A DNA stretch of 64,000 nt from Bagarius yarrelli (taxonomy: Eukaryota > Chordata > Actinopteri > Siluriformes > Sisoridae). Location of the stretch: positions 9,728,263 through 9,792,262 of the forward strand of contig VCAZ01000008.1 in NCBI GenBank assembly GCA_005784505.1. The letters are read 5' to 3'. This document shows positions 26,006 through 38,120 of the stretch, one piece after another. Below the pieces are notes generated by a model that was not told the DNA's origin, ran no database searches, and saw nothing but the letters and a program-made list of their open reading frames with translations. The first letter of the stretch is position 1; every line of letters starts with the position of its first letter. A program made the translations under genes and the position numbers.

Positions 26006-26165
26006 GTGGTGGCTCAGTGGTTTAGCTGTTGGACTGATACGAGATAGACCAGGGTTCGAGTTCCAGCACCACAGAGACACCAGTGTGGGCCCCTGAGGAA
26101 GGCCCTTAGGCACGTAACTGTAAGTCACGCTGGATAAAATGCACCTGCCGAATGCTGTAGATATT
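26006..26165 (+). mobile_element. tRNA-derived SINE
   Basis: It has a tRNA-like A box (GTGGCTCAGTGGTTTAGCTG) and B box (GGGTTCGAGTTCC), then CAGCACCAC, GGGCCCCTGAG, AAGGCCC and the conserved tail CGCTGGATAAAATGCACCTG. Confidence 0.8.
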
Positions 26166-26506
26166 TCTGAGAATAAAATATAAATAAATAAATAAAAAAG
26201 ATGACCTTTTTTTGAATAATATAAGAAAACAAGAAAAAGACTGATGTTTACTGATATAAAGAACTGACTTGATTTGCGGACATTTTACAACGTTAACTAT
26301 TAACAGATAAAGAAAAAATCAATGATAAATAAATAATTGTAAATCTTGGAAATCTGATTGCATGCTGGCGGAACAGAAGTCCTGCTTGTGCTGTAATCAG
26401 ATTGATGTTATATAAAAACTGTTATACGTTTACATAAAGTTGCACCATATCTATATTTTAATTTCACACGTCTGTTAAATGTATATATATATATATATAC
26501 ACACAG

Positions 26507-26979
26507 TAGGGCTGTCATGATTATCAAATTTGGGTGACGATTAATTGTCAAAGAAATAATTGTGATTTATTGTCTGTTTTGTGGCTTTAACGATTCATTG
26601 TTTTCATTGTTAATCACTTAAAAAAAAAGCAACTCAAGGCATTTAATAATCGCTCCTATTTGTGTGTTATTATCGCTTTACTGTAAATCTTTTATTATAG
26701 ATAAATAGCAGTGGTGTTTGTCTGTTTAGCAACATATGAATCGGCTGATACTCCAGGCAGTTGCATTATGGGTCGTTAACATGACTTGAGCTGGTAATGT
26801 TACGCTCTGACTTTCAATTCACGCCACTCACTTTCTCTGGTTAAAAGTAGGGTGCTGCAAGTACCACAGCTCCCCCTTGTGGCTAATAAAAGTCTGCAAT
26901 AATTGCTGTTGGATTTAACGATTGTTGGTACGTAAAACAATCGCAATCATGCGATTATTTAATAATTGTGACAGCCTTA
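26507..26979. mobile_element. hAT MITE with terminal repeats and 8-bp target duplication
   Basis: Left end TAGGGCTGTCATGATTAT; right end the complement of TAAGGCTGTCACAATTAT. The flanks are ACACACAG on the left and ATACACAG on the right, matching at 7 of 8 bases, as expected for hAT. There is no open frame. Confidence 0.75.
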
Positions 26980-27138
26980 ATACACAGCACAAAAAGTAGA
27001 TGAAAATTTTCTCCAGATTTCCACACGTTAATAAACTGAGTCGCTTTCTGAGGAACGACTCTCAAATCTGTAATAGAACACTTTATCTTCCCTAATTCTT
27101 AACAACAAACTTCTAAACTTCTGAAGGACCATGTGACC

Positions 27139-27144
27139 TTTATT
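27139..27144 (-). terminator. Probable poly(A) signal of the pdia3-like gene
   Basis: TTTATT on the plus strand is AATAAA on the gene strand, about 90 nt past the stop codon. Confidence 0.5.
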
Positions 27145-27230
27145 ATAACAAACATCCTCAGAAAAATAAGGCAGATTTCAAAAAAAAAAAAAATAATAAT
27201 TCCCAGGATTCCCTTTGCATTCGGGATACA

Positions 27231-30200
27231 TCACAACTCTTCCTTTGCTCCTTTAAGCACCAGGGGGTTGGTCGCTTCCCGTTTTAGGAAGCTGAGGAAG
27301 TCCTTCACTTCTCGGCCCCCCTGATAACCAGAAAAAAAAACATTAATACAAAAACCTACATTCATGAACTTAATAATAGTCGTGTATGAAAAGACACACA
27401 CACACATACACACACACATGATCTAAACTATTATCTTTTATTAGGATAATCTTTTGGCTAATATTTTTCTGCTAAAATGCTTTAGATTTAATACTTTAAT
27501 AAGCTTAAAGTCTAATGAATAAGTGGGAACATGATACACACAAGGAAATCACAGCTATAGGAAAGTGTATTTTTTCCGACATTAATGCTACGTTCACACT
27601 ATTATGCGCTCGAGATTACTGGCTGTACGTTTTTTGCGTCACTCGTGAAATGTTTTAGGAAGTTGGATTATACATTTCGGGATGCTTGCAGATGGCTATA
27701 ATAACGCTCTCTTTCATTTGCTGATATGATGGACGTGACAATGAGCTGTTTACTTATGTCAATATCGCGTATCCACCTTTGTTGTATATTTGCATTGACT
27801 TTGTATGTAAGCTAATCAAAGATGACTCAAGGCATAAGCAAACGAAGCGGCTGCTTAGGGTTTTCTAGTGTGGCCACCAGAGGGCACACAAGAGTACATA
27901 AAATAACAGGTCGTTTATATATAATATAGACGTTTATATATAATATTCAAGACTTTAAGTGCTAATGTGTAAATAAACACCTGACCGCTCTTGTAGGTTT
28001 CCTGGTGTTACAATTAAAAATTGTAGAAGATTAAAAACATTAACATGATGTAAGCAACACAGATACAACAAATTAAATTGATAGAGTGTGTTAGAATTAT
28101 AGCGTGTGAAGGACTGATAATAATTCGTCATATTGGCAGCACCGAGGGGCCCTAAATAAAATCCTGCTTAGACCCCTAAAGCCCTGGGCCGCCCCTGAAT
28201 CTATTTGTACATATAATTAAATGTGTGTATGATGTGAACACAGCATAAACCTATTCGAAGTGGAATCTTTAAACATTTCCAAGCCATGTGCACTTAGAAG
28301 CTTTACATTTTTAAGGAATAGAATGTTGATGTTCTTGACCGTTACCTCATATCGTCTGGGTTCATCCTTCCTCAAAGCAGGAACAAAGTATATAGTGGGA
28401 AACCTGCCCAAACAGCACAACGTTAAATATAAAACAAGTTAAAGTCATGTACTAACTGTGAATAGTGATGGATTTAAATACACACCCTTCTACATCATAG
28501 CCCTGAGGGACATCGTTGGCGGTGGCGTCCATCTTGGCAATCACAATGTTGGGATCGTTGTAAAGCTTAAACAAGAAATATTTGTTATTTATAACATGTT
28601 ATTAGTAAATAAGAATGAATGCGTAATACATTAACCTAAAACGCAACCGTGTCCATCACATCTGTACGTCCCGTGCTGCAGTGTTCGCGGTCATGGCGGC
28701 TCACCTGCTGAGCGAGTTCTGTATATTTGGGTTCGAGTTTTTTGCAGTGGCCACACCAGGGAGCATAAAATTCAATAAGTACATCTTTTTCTGCATCGTT
28801 TACAATCTCCTCGAACGTGTCTGCAACGACCACCTGGATTAAAGAAAACATAACGGACGAGAGGGAGCAGAAATTATTTAATTTGGTCATCGTTAGACCT
28901 GATTGGATCTTACGGATGGTTATTTTATGACATAACACAATAATGACATGTTCAGAATGATTTACAATAAGGATCTTTAGGCAATTCACTTTTTTTCATT
29001 CATCCATCTTCTATACCCGCTTATTCCCTAATTCGGAGTCACAGGGATCTGCTGGAGTCTACCCCAGCCGTCTCTGAAAGGGTGAAAGGCAGGAGGGGGA
29101 CACCCTGGACAGGTTACCAGTCTATCACAGGGCCACACACACAATTAGGAATCACTAATCAATCTAACATAAATGTTTTTGGACTGTGGGAGGAAACCAG
29201 AGAACCCGAAGTAAACCCACGATAACACGGGGAGAACATGCAAACTCCACACAGAAAGTCCCCGAAAATCGAACCCGGGGCTTCTTGCTGTGAGGCTACC
29301 GTGCTAACCACTAAGCCACTGTTCTGCCTGCACTGTTTTTTTTTTTGAAAGATATTTTTTTTTAAGTATTTGCATTTATTGATAATACGGAGAGAGATAA
29401 AACAGTGGAGAGAAAACAGAGTGGGACTAGAAAGAACCCGCACGGGAATCAAACCCGGGCACCCGAGCGCAGCTGCACATGTGGGTACCGGCGCCTCAAC
29501 CCACTACACCACAGCCCTGTGCACTGTTTTATAGAAATTTAATAGAATTATTATTTTTTAGTTATGATTTTTAATATAAGTCATAATTCCACTTAAAATG
29601 ATGCAAACACTGTGATACACACCTTGACCGGTTCTTTGTTGTTAGCGGGTACCGGCTCCGATTTTACATAACGCTTCAGTCTGCCAGCGAAATAATCCTC
29701 TAAAAACCTTTCCAAAGACTTTCCATCCCTCCTGCAAAGAAAACACATCATATATTAAATGATTAAATTAATTGCTTTTATAGATTGGATAGTATGTGCC
29801 ATGCCATATATATTATATCTGGTCTCACCACTGTCTCTAAACTACAATAGCTGGTCATGTCTCTACATCATAGCTGTCTCACACTTGTCACTGCTCTCAC
29901 CACTGTCTCTAAACCATACACCTGTTTTCACTGTCTCTAAACCATAGCTGTCTCACCACCAGCTGTCCCACCACTCTAACCATAACGCATCTGTCACCAC
30001 TGTCCTACGTCTCAAACCATACATCATAGCTGTCTCAACCACTGTCTCTAAACCATACATCTCTATAGCTGTCTCACCACTGTCTCTAAACCATACATCA
30101 TAGCTGGTCTCACCACTCTCTAAACCACATCATAGTCTCACCACTGTCTCTAAACCATACATCATAGCTGTCAAAACCATACATATAGCTGTCTCACCAC

Positions 30201-33200
30201 ACCATCACCACTGTCTCTAAACCATACATCATAGCTGTCTCACCACTGTCTCTAAACCATGGCTGTCTCTCCTACATCATCTAGTGTCTCACCACTGTCT
30301 CTCTAAACCATACATCATAGCTGTCTCACACTGTCTCTAAACCATATCATAGCTGTCTCACATCATAGCTGTCTCCACCACTGTCTCTAAACATACATCA
30401 TAGCTGGTCTCACCACTGTCTCTAAAATACATCCATACATCATAGCTGTCTCAACTGTCACTGTCTCTAAACCATACATAGCTGGTCTCACCACTGTCTC
30501 TAAACCATACATCATAGCTGGTCTCACCACTGTCTCTAAACCATACATCATAGCTGGTCCCACCACTGTCTCACCACTGTCTCAAACCACTGTCTCTAAA
30601 CCATCAAACCATACATCATAGCTGTCTCCCACGTCTCTACATACATAGCTGTCTCACCACATCCGTACATCATCGTCTCTAAACCATACACCACATCATA
30701 GCTGGTCTCACCACTGTCTCTAAACCATACATCATAGCTGGTCTCACCACTGTCTCTAAACATAGCCATGTCTCTACATCATAGCTGTCTCACCACTGTC
30801 TCTAAACCGTATACATCATAGCTGTCTCACCACTCTAAACCATACATCATAGCTGGTTCCTCACCACTGTCTCACCATGTCTCTAAACCATAAATCATAG
30901 CTGGTCTCACCACTGTCTCTAAACCATACATCATAGCTGTCTCATCAAACTACATCATCGTGTCTCACCATGTCTCCACCACCTCTCTAAACCATACTGT
31001 CTCATCATAGCTGTCTCACCACTGTCTCTAAACCATAGTCATACACCAGCTGTCTCAACTGTCTCTAAACCATACATCATAGCTGTCTGTCTCCACCACT
31101 GTCTCTGTCTCTAAACCATACATCAAGCTAGCTGTCTCACCACTGCTCTAAACCAGGTCTCACCACTGTCTCTAAACCTCAACCACTGTCTCTGTCTCAA
31201 ACCATACCTCATAAGCTCTCTACCACTGTCTCTCTAAACCATGCACATAGCTCACTGTCTCTAAACCTCAACCGCTCATAGTCTCACCACTGTCTTCTAC
31301 ACCTTCTCCTTAATTCTAGCTGATATTCTCCTGTCACACATCACCCATGACACATTCCTTCACCCATTCCAATCTGCCTGTACTCGCTTCTTTTACACAC
31401 TCCTTATTGCTCTGGACTGTCGACCCCAAGTACTTAAACTCCTGTACCTTCTTTACTTCCTCGCCCTGTAATCCCACTGTTTCACTTCCCTCCCTTTCAT
31501 TTACACACATGTACTCTGTCTTGCTACGTTTCGCCAGCAAAACATGACTGTTATTTATTGATCCCTGAAAATCTGTTAATTTCCCGTGTAACTGCAACTT
31601 CTCATAAGACAAATTAACACCAAAATCACTAAAGACACCAGAAATAGTTCAATACAGAGAAACTGTGACATAAGACTCTGAATTGCTTCTTGAGGCTTGA
31701 ACTGATATCGCCATATGAATTTTACTATAAGAAATACAGATAATCATATGACTGATATAACTAATCATATTTTTGCATTAAAAACAATCAAACATTTAGA
31801 AATGACAAAGTCAATAAATAAATAAACAGACGCAATCTGGTAGCGGCAGTGGTTAAGGGTCTGTTTCCAGCAACACCAAATTGCCACTGCTGGGCTGTTG
31901 AGCAAGACCTTTAACCCTCAATAGCTCAAATGAGATAAATGTTAGTCGCTCCGGATAAGGGCGTCTGCCAAATGCTATTAATGTAAATGTAAATATACCA
32001 ACCTGTCAACAAAAATATACACCAAAAAAGAATTCTGCAGCTTTTTTACACACGTTGAAAGCGGCGTTTGTATTGTGGGTTGACTTGGTCAAAATAGCTT
32101 CCACTTATTGAAAAAAATACTAAAAGTCTCACATCTCTTCGATCAGCTTCGCTTGGCTTTTAATTGACACAAGCAAGTGTGTGTGACCCCAGATGAGTCC
32201 CGATTTTCAGGTGCTCTCCTGGTTGAAGGCTTTGTGTGCCAATGCAACGTCGCTAAATTCCTAATGGAGGGCATTCGTTTGCTAAGATTTCACTGTATTA
32301 TCACATTTGATATTCTTTACTGCATTTAATTATAATAACACAATCTAATGTAAACCTGTCTACCTGAATTCTGATTGGTTAGTCAATCAGACTCTTATCA
32401 GTACTCAGTACAGTAAAAAACTGATATCAGACTGGACGTACGTAAACTCCTCACGCATGGTGTACTTGTGTCCTAATCGAGTCCTAATGGTGACAAACGG
32501 CATGTCGCTGCCTTCCGTTGTCCCCAGACCGTAATCTTCCTCCAGCTCGTCCTTAAAGTCTTGCCGGTTTGCCACTGAGTAGTGCAGGCCGTGATCCTTG
32601 TACTGAGACACCACCTTTAACACTCTGGAAGAATCACCACACATCAGTCTTGGATTAAACCACCACAGGAGACGACTTTACGTTTCATCAGTTAGAAATC
32701 TCTGATGAGAAACAGCTGGTCACCTGTTTCTCCAGTAATTGGAGCCTTTGGGGTTGTGGAGATAATCCAGATCATAATACACCGTCATCAGGTCTCGCTT
32801 CCTCAGCTGATCTTTATTTTCTTTGGTCAGATGTGGGCAGATTCCATAACTACAGAATCGAACAAACACAAATCAGGACTGCTTATCAGAACATCAGTTA
32901 TTAATCTTATATAGAAGCTCTCCAAATATTTTTAAATAAAAATAGACCTGCGATACCAATCGAACATTGTTGTTTTTTGTGGCCTAATTTTGATTGGACC
33001 GTTCTTGAGGAGTCTTATTCCCACTCAGCATAACGAGATGCAAGTCAACATTAGTGCCCCTGAGGTAACCAGTCACCAGTTTCCTGCCCTTTCCTTAAAT
33101 TTAAGAGGGGGGGGGGGGTTCGATGGATTGGGACTCAATCTGCTTCACTGACCAAAGCTACCCAAAGTTTACATTACATTTGATCACCATTACCATAAAC

Positions 33201-35923
33201 TGTAATAAACAGACATGTGGTGTCACCCAGATGTGGATGGGTTCCCCTCAGTCTGGTTCCTCTCAGGGTTTCTACCTATTTCATCTCAGGGAGTTGCCCC
33301 CGGCTTGATCATTAGGGACAAAGCTACACTTTTTCACTGTTACTGTATGATGTGTGAAGCTGCTTCGAGACAATGTCTGTTGTTAAAAGTGCTAAACAAA
33401 ATGAAAAGAATTGAATTGTATTAGTACTTCATTCGATATAAATGTCTAAATTAATTGATTGATTATCTTGATTAGTTAATTACTGATAATAAACCCATAT
33501 TTAATTCACTGATTCATGCTACCTTCGTTGCATTCAGTTGACTTTACCGTAAAATGTTTCATATTTTAGCTAGCAGTAATGTTACATCACCACCATCGGC
33601 TATTTACACCCCTGCATTACTAACAGTTTCCTTTTTCAGTTTGTTTGTGCCGCCCCAGCCGCCACTACATAGTAGTAATTTAGTGGTTGTTCTGCGTTTC
33701 TGCTGAACGGAAAATCAGTGGTTTAATTCTCAGCACCACCAAGCTGCCACTACTGGGCCCCTGATCAATGCCCTTAACCCCGAACTGTGTAGAAAGAGTA
33801 AAAACTAAAATAAATATAAGTAAAATAAAATATAAGTCTCTCTGGATGAGCGAGTCTGCTAAGTGCCCGAAATGTAAACGTAACTTGTATTTTGTAGTTA
33901 GATTACGAGAGTGAAAATTCTCACATGTTGTCTCTGATAAAACGCCGTAAACCGGTGATGGAAAGCGGGCCTGTCTGTGAAACCACGCTGTCCTCAAACT
34001 TACTGGCCAATCGGGGAGGCCTGAACAGTAGAACACCCCTATAGAGACAAAGACATCGTAGATTACATACATTGTTGTTTAAATACTTATTCATTTTTTT
34101 ATTTTTTTTTTACTTCAGAATGTTAAACAAAAAAAGCCCTGTTTTCGCAGTGAAGCATAGTGGTGGTAGCATCAGGTTGTTATTATCTATGACCATTTCA
34201 GTCATTTGTAATTTGAACCTTTCTGAACATTTACCATATGCTGATAAACACATAAGTGGTTAAACACAAACACGCGTTAGTTCATATTTAGACAAATACG
34301 CAAATATTTAGCAACCGTACGCAAATAGAGAGCGATACGGAGCGATGTGGTGAGACACACTCGTTTTTCCCTCTGACGCGTCTGCTCTACTTTTTAAAAG
34401 GTCGCAAGTGAATCGTAGGTCGTGACAATAAACAACCAATTAGTTTCCTTACTTTTTTAGTTATTTTAAAACCTCAGAGAGAAACCTTAGAGATGGAAAT
34501 CCATTTCTGAAATTTTCATGTTGTAATGGAGAGCGCAGCTGATGGTTGCTTAGCAACGACAGACGCCTACGAGCAACAAGTTCAAATGCGGTGTTTTTCC
34601 ATTAATTATTTGAAAAAATAAATAAAATAAAGACAATAAAAGTAGTATGCGTAGTATGCGATTAAGGACACTTTACATTCTGATTAAAACTGTTGTCCAA
34701 TTGTTAGGATATTTCTTAGTTTTATCAACCGTGTAATCATCTGAGCTCTTGAGGAACATGTCTCTATCTGTCTCTTACTCTGATGTCAGCTGGTGTTTAT
34801 GGCCGAGCTGCATGTCGGTGGTGTGAGCGAAGCGAAAGCTGTCTCTCATCAGACTGGCTCCTTTCAGAAACTCCACCAGCTGAGGACTAGAACTGCTCTC
34901 AAACACTCCTGGGGCAATAAAGGATCAATAATATCACACAGGTATACTTATATTGTATATCTAGTAGTGTAGAAATTAGGGCTTTGAACTGTTACAGAAG
35001 TCCAATCAGCGTACCACCAATTACACACATTTTAAACTCTTAAAATTGGGCATCTTGTACAAGTCATGAAATGAAAACAAGAACGTGTTAGAACAAGTAG
35101 AAAGAATTACAGATAGACCTTTGTCTCGTTCACTTACCGACTATGCTAGCATCAAAGTGATTGATGAAGGCCTCCAGGTCGTTTTCATTGTGCAGCAGTC
35201 GGGAGTCGGGCCCCGCCTGCTTTTTTATGTGGTCCACAATTCCATCTGCAATGAAACACATTTAAAGTTAAACGGCTGCGTTGACAAAAATCCTTAAAGT
35301 AAAGATTAGTGACTAGCAGATGTAGATGAAAACTTACTGAATGACTAGAACACAGCAAAACACAGGTGTGTACACGGAAACGCCATAGTCTAATTCTAAA
35401 GCTTTACGAAGATTTTGTATTGATTGGGTTTTTTGGGTTAATAACGACATCATTTTGTTTGCAATGTTTCTTTTTAATGTCTGTAAAGTAAATTTGTTGA
35501 TCAGAAGTGGCGGCTGGTGCAAAAACAAACTAAAAAAAAACTGTTAGTAATGCAGGTGTTTAAACAGCTGGTAGTGATGATGGATTATTACTGCTGGCTA
35601 AATTATTGAAAATGTTAATGTTAAATTCAACTGTTAATGAATTATTGAATTAAAGCTTAATGTGGGTTTATATTATCAGTAGTTCAGTAATCAAGAGAAC
35701 CAATCAAATAATTCAGCTATTAATATCGATCGGATTCAAAGATAAAAGCCGTGATACTAATATTGTCCACTAGAGGGAATGAAAACAATAAAAAGCATAA
35801 CTTACATCACAACAGTCCAATGACATGAAGCCAAAAATATAAAAACAATATTGGTTCTCTAACCACAAAAGTGAGCGACAATTTGAAATAAGCCAATGAG
35901 AGCATTTTTAAAATTTACGTGAT

Positions 35924-35957
<34 letters not shown>

Positions 35958-37919
35958 GTTTGTTGCCCCGCACACACTTATAAAAAATATTTTTAAATAA
36001 ATTATACGACTAACAGTGGACTTAATCCTTTATCTTGTTATTATTTGTGATTTACACAGTATTTAACACATCATGAATAGGGTAAGTAGCTTTTTTCTCT
36101 GGGAAGCGGTGGTGTTCCAGTGCCCCCTACTGACCGCTCACTCCTTATATCCAAAGCACACATTTACATTAAAGTCTGCAGTAACTCATCATCATCCTCA
36201 CATCCGAAACACACCTGAAGAACGAGGGCCGTCATACGTCGATGTTTCTACTCCGTTCCTGAATATTTTAAGAATAGGATAACCGGTGACTTCAAAGCGC
36301 TTGCAAACCTCAGTGTTTGAGGTACAGTCCACCTGTAGAGACAAGAAACCTTCATGTAATAATGAGACATGGAGCTTCATAGCCAAACCCTAGTCATAAA
36401 CATATATATATATTGACATAGCTGGTCTCACCACTGTCTTGTGCACCTTCCCCTTGATTCTAGCTGATATTTTCATTTATTTATATATAATAATAATATA
36501 TTTTTTCGTAAATTCATATATAGCTTATTTGTATATCCATTATTTATATATCTGTACCCTATGTTTATACTTTTTGCTAGATGCTAACTGCATTTCGCTG
36601 CCTTGTAACTATGTGCAATAAAGTTGAAATCTGATCTAATGTTTTCCGTTTTTGTCGCTCTTTACCTTCGCTAGAGTGGCGATGCCTTTAAGTCTGGTAG
36701 CAGCGGCTTCAAACTCGGGGGCAAGTTTCTTACAGTGGCCACACCTGCAGGAAAACCAAGGAAATCATCATAAACAGCTGAATCCCCCAGTGAGAAACAG
36801 AGTCTCTGAGTGGTTCAGGGTGTGAAACAGCACATGCCTAACTGCACACAAATAAACACAAACACACCTAATGGCAGCAATTAAAATACAGAAATACAGT
36901 GTGTGTGTGTGTGTGGGGGGGGGGTTGTTTTCTATAACAGCAGCTTGGAAATGATGCAGCTGCAGGTTACATCTGATTTGTGAACTTAATAATGCACTCA
37001 TCTTTACATGTTATTCCAGACGTTACCTGTTCAGTTGATTTTTAGTTCAGTGCAACAGGAGCAATGTGGTCGTCTGCTGTTTTTGCGCTAGTCTTAAAAG
37101 TGGTGGCTCAAATGGTTAAGGTGCTGAGTTGCTGATCTGAAGACCAGAAACATCTGGGTTCAAACCCCACCACCGGCAAGTCAACCACTGTTGGGACCTT
37201 GAGCAAGACCCTTAACCCTTCCTGCTCCAGGGGCGCTGTATCATAGCTGACCCTGCGCTCTGACCCCCAACTTACTAAGATGGGATATGTAAAAAACACT
37301 GCATTTCATTGGCTCTGTACGCTCACAGTGGGAAAATAGGCGTAATTTTGGAATAAGATGTTTAAATTCAAGATGTTAGTGATGGTCAGGTGTTCACAAA
37401 CTTTGTACATTTGTTATGCAAATTACTGCAACATGATTGGTTGATTGTATAATTGCATGAATATCCTGGTGTCCAGGTGTTTCTAGCAAAGCTTACAATA
37501 CAATCACATTTAGTTTTTGTCTAACAATCGTCTTTGTATTAGACAAGGACATTGTTATTATTGTTATTATAATCTTCTCTACTTTTCCCCCTACATCCTC
37601 TGTCTTGGTGTCCTCTGTCCAGATACCATGGACAGCTCATTGCTTATACAAACAACAGGAATTAATCCAACGCTAAAAAACGACTGGTTAAGTCTTTCTG
37701 TGACCATCTACAAAGCAAAACTAATTCATATAATACAGAAATCATGTCTTATTACCAGGGAGCGTAAAACTTGACCAGCATGGTCTCCTGTTCGGCGGCG
37801 ATGTAGTCAAAATCCGAGTCGTTCAGCTCCATCACATCACTGCGTCCAGCCAGGACAGAGCTCCAAACAGCAGACAAAACAACACAAAATAACAACAAAC
37901 GAGACACAAAATCAGCCAT
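27231..37919 (-). CDS. PDIA3/ERp57-like protein disulfide isomerase
   Basis: ER oxidoreductase that forms and rearranges disulfides of secretory glycoproteins. Exons on the minus strand: 37919-37756, 36744-36666, 36332-36215, 35245-35138, 34908-34779, 34038-33925, 32849-32724, 32624-32442, 29731-29623, 28833-28705, 28565-28486, 28403-28346, 27320-27231. They sum to 1488 nt, 495 aa (human PDIA3 has 505). There is a signal peptide ([20 protein letters not shown]), a first thioredoxin domain with [14 protein letters not shown], and b/b' domains with SNYWRNR and a ...[13 protein letters not shown] junction. A second thioredoxin domain carries [16 protein letters not shown]. The domain order a-b-b'-a' and exon pattern match ERp57, not the three-CGHC PDIA4. 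It ends KEEL, an ER retrieval signal, instead of the QEDL of human PDIA3. It may be the fish paralogue catalogued as pdia7; I cannot confirm that. Confidence 0.9.
29003..29335 (-). mobile_element. Fish interspersed repeat with tRNA-like 5' end (family B)
   Basis: Inverted copy: its complement starts GTGGCTTAGTGGTTAGCACG, then CTCACAGCAAGAAG, GGGTTCGAT, GTTTGCATGTTCTCCCCGTG, CCTCCCACAGTCCAAAAAC and ends near TCTATACCCGCTTATTCC. A plus copy is at 45600-45925 and a shortened one at 53638-53775. Confidence 0.75.
29400..29520 (-). mobile_element. tRNA-like SINE fragment
   Basis: The complement reads GTGTAGTGGGTTGAGGCGCC with a B box (GGTTTGATTCCCG). It ends in CTTTCTAGTCCCAC. It lies between exons 9 and 10 of the pdia3-like gene. 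Confidence 0.55.
29830..31290 (-). repeat. 36-bp minisatellite derived from RTE coding sequence, array 1
   Basis: About 40 degenerate copies of a unit containing CTCACCACTGTCTCTAAACC and CATACATCATAGCTGGT lie in the intron between pdia3-like exons 8 and 9. Read on the minus strand the unit encodes [12 protein letters not shown], a segment of an RTE-type reverse transcriptase, and the array continues directly from RTE sequence at 31290-31620. Many copies carry indels. Confidence 0.85.
31290..31620 (-). mobile_element. RTE-type retrotransposon ORF fragment
   Basis: The minus strand encodes [44 protein letters not shown] and then [14 protein letters not shown]. This is the region just after the reverse transcriptase domain of fish RTE elements. 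Stops and small indels break it. Its C-terminal continuation is replaced by the minisatellite. Confidence 0.75.
31838..31992 (+). mobile_element. SINE with partial 5' deletion
   Basis: It starts GCGGCAGTGGTTAAGGGTCT, then CAGCAACACCAAATTGCCAC, and ends with TCGCTCCGGATAAGGGCGTC and AATGTAAATG. The B box is lost. Confidence 0.7.
33020..33425 (+). mobile_element. L2-like 3' end repeat
   Basis: Contains CCAGATGTGGATGGGTTCCC, TCTGGTTCCTCTCAGGGTTT, GCTGCTTCGAGACAATGTC and the tail AAAAGTGCTAAACAAAATG then ATTGAATTGTATT. This is a widespread fish repeat that looks like the 3' end of a LINE or its SINE derivative. Confidence 0.55.
33656..33885 (+). mobile_element. tRNA-derived SINE
   Basis: It has AATTTAGTGGTTGTTCTGCG, a degenerate B box (GGTTTAATTCTC), CAGCACCACCAAGCTGCC and the tail TCTCTGGATGAGCGAGTCTG. 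It lies in a pdia3-like intron. Confidence 0.7.
35928..35951. repeat. (CA)n microsatellite
   Basis: Pure CA run in a pdia3-like intron. Confidence 0.85.
36421..36480 (-). mobile_element. RTE fragment with a single, unexpanded minisatellite unit
   Basis: The minus strand reads [18 protein letters not shown], the same junction as at 31290, but with one copy of the TVVRPAM motif only. It is a useful reference for the origin of the two arrays. Confidence 0.7.
37097..37290 (+). mobile_element. tRNA-derived SINE
   Basis: A box GTGGCTCAAATGGTTAAGG, B box GGGTTCAAACCCC, then CACCACCGGCAAGTCAACCA, AGCAAGACCCTTAACCC and GCGCTGTATCATAGCTGACC. It is the same subfamily as the inverted copy at 1011-1205. 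Confidence 0.8.
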
Positions 37920-38019
37920 CAGAGCTTACTAACATAAACAGGATGGAATTACAGCTGGATAGAAACAGAAAACGCGAAATTCCGAGCTGTATTTCAGTTG
38001 TTCTTCTTTCCCCGTTTCC

Positions 38020-38120
38020 ATAAGAGGCGGGACCAAAACAGAAAAAAAACCGTCCCCAAGCGCGCACGATGATTGGTCAATCGCTTCTACAAGGGGTGAG
38101 ATGTAAGCCAATGATTGGTG
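38020..38120 (-). promoter_or_regulatory. Proximal promoter of the pdia3-like gene
   Basis: Upstream of the start codon are a GC box (GAGGCGGGAC near 38024-38033) and three CCAAT boxes in both orientations (38072-38076, 38108-38112, 38114-38118). CCAAT clusters are typical of ER chaperone promoters. A strict ERSE (CCAAT-N9-CCACG) was looked for and is not present. Confidence 0.5.

Larger units (their letters stand above)
25167..27138. other. csnk2b - pdia3-like intergenic spacer (convergent genes)
   Basis: AT-rich spacer between two convergent genes. It holds a SINE (26006-26165) and a hAT MITE (26507-26979). No coding sequence is seen. Confidence 0.6.

Noticed and set aside
26006..26080. 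A functional tRNA gene
   Set aside because: The A and B boxes belong to a SINE with the family body and tail; no acceptor-stem pairing was found.
29830..31290. A CRISPR-like regular array
   Set aside because: The units are contiguous without unique spacers, the genome is eukaryotic, and the unit matches RTE coding sequence.
27231..37919. Identification as PDIA4 because of the KEEL end
   Set aside because: Only two CGHC domains are present, the protein has 495 residues, and the b-b' sequence and exon pattern fit PDIA3.
38020..38120. An ER stress response element in the pdia3-like promoter
   Set aside because: CCAAT boxes are present but none has CCACG nine bases downstream, in either orientation.
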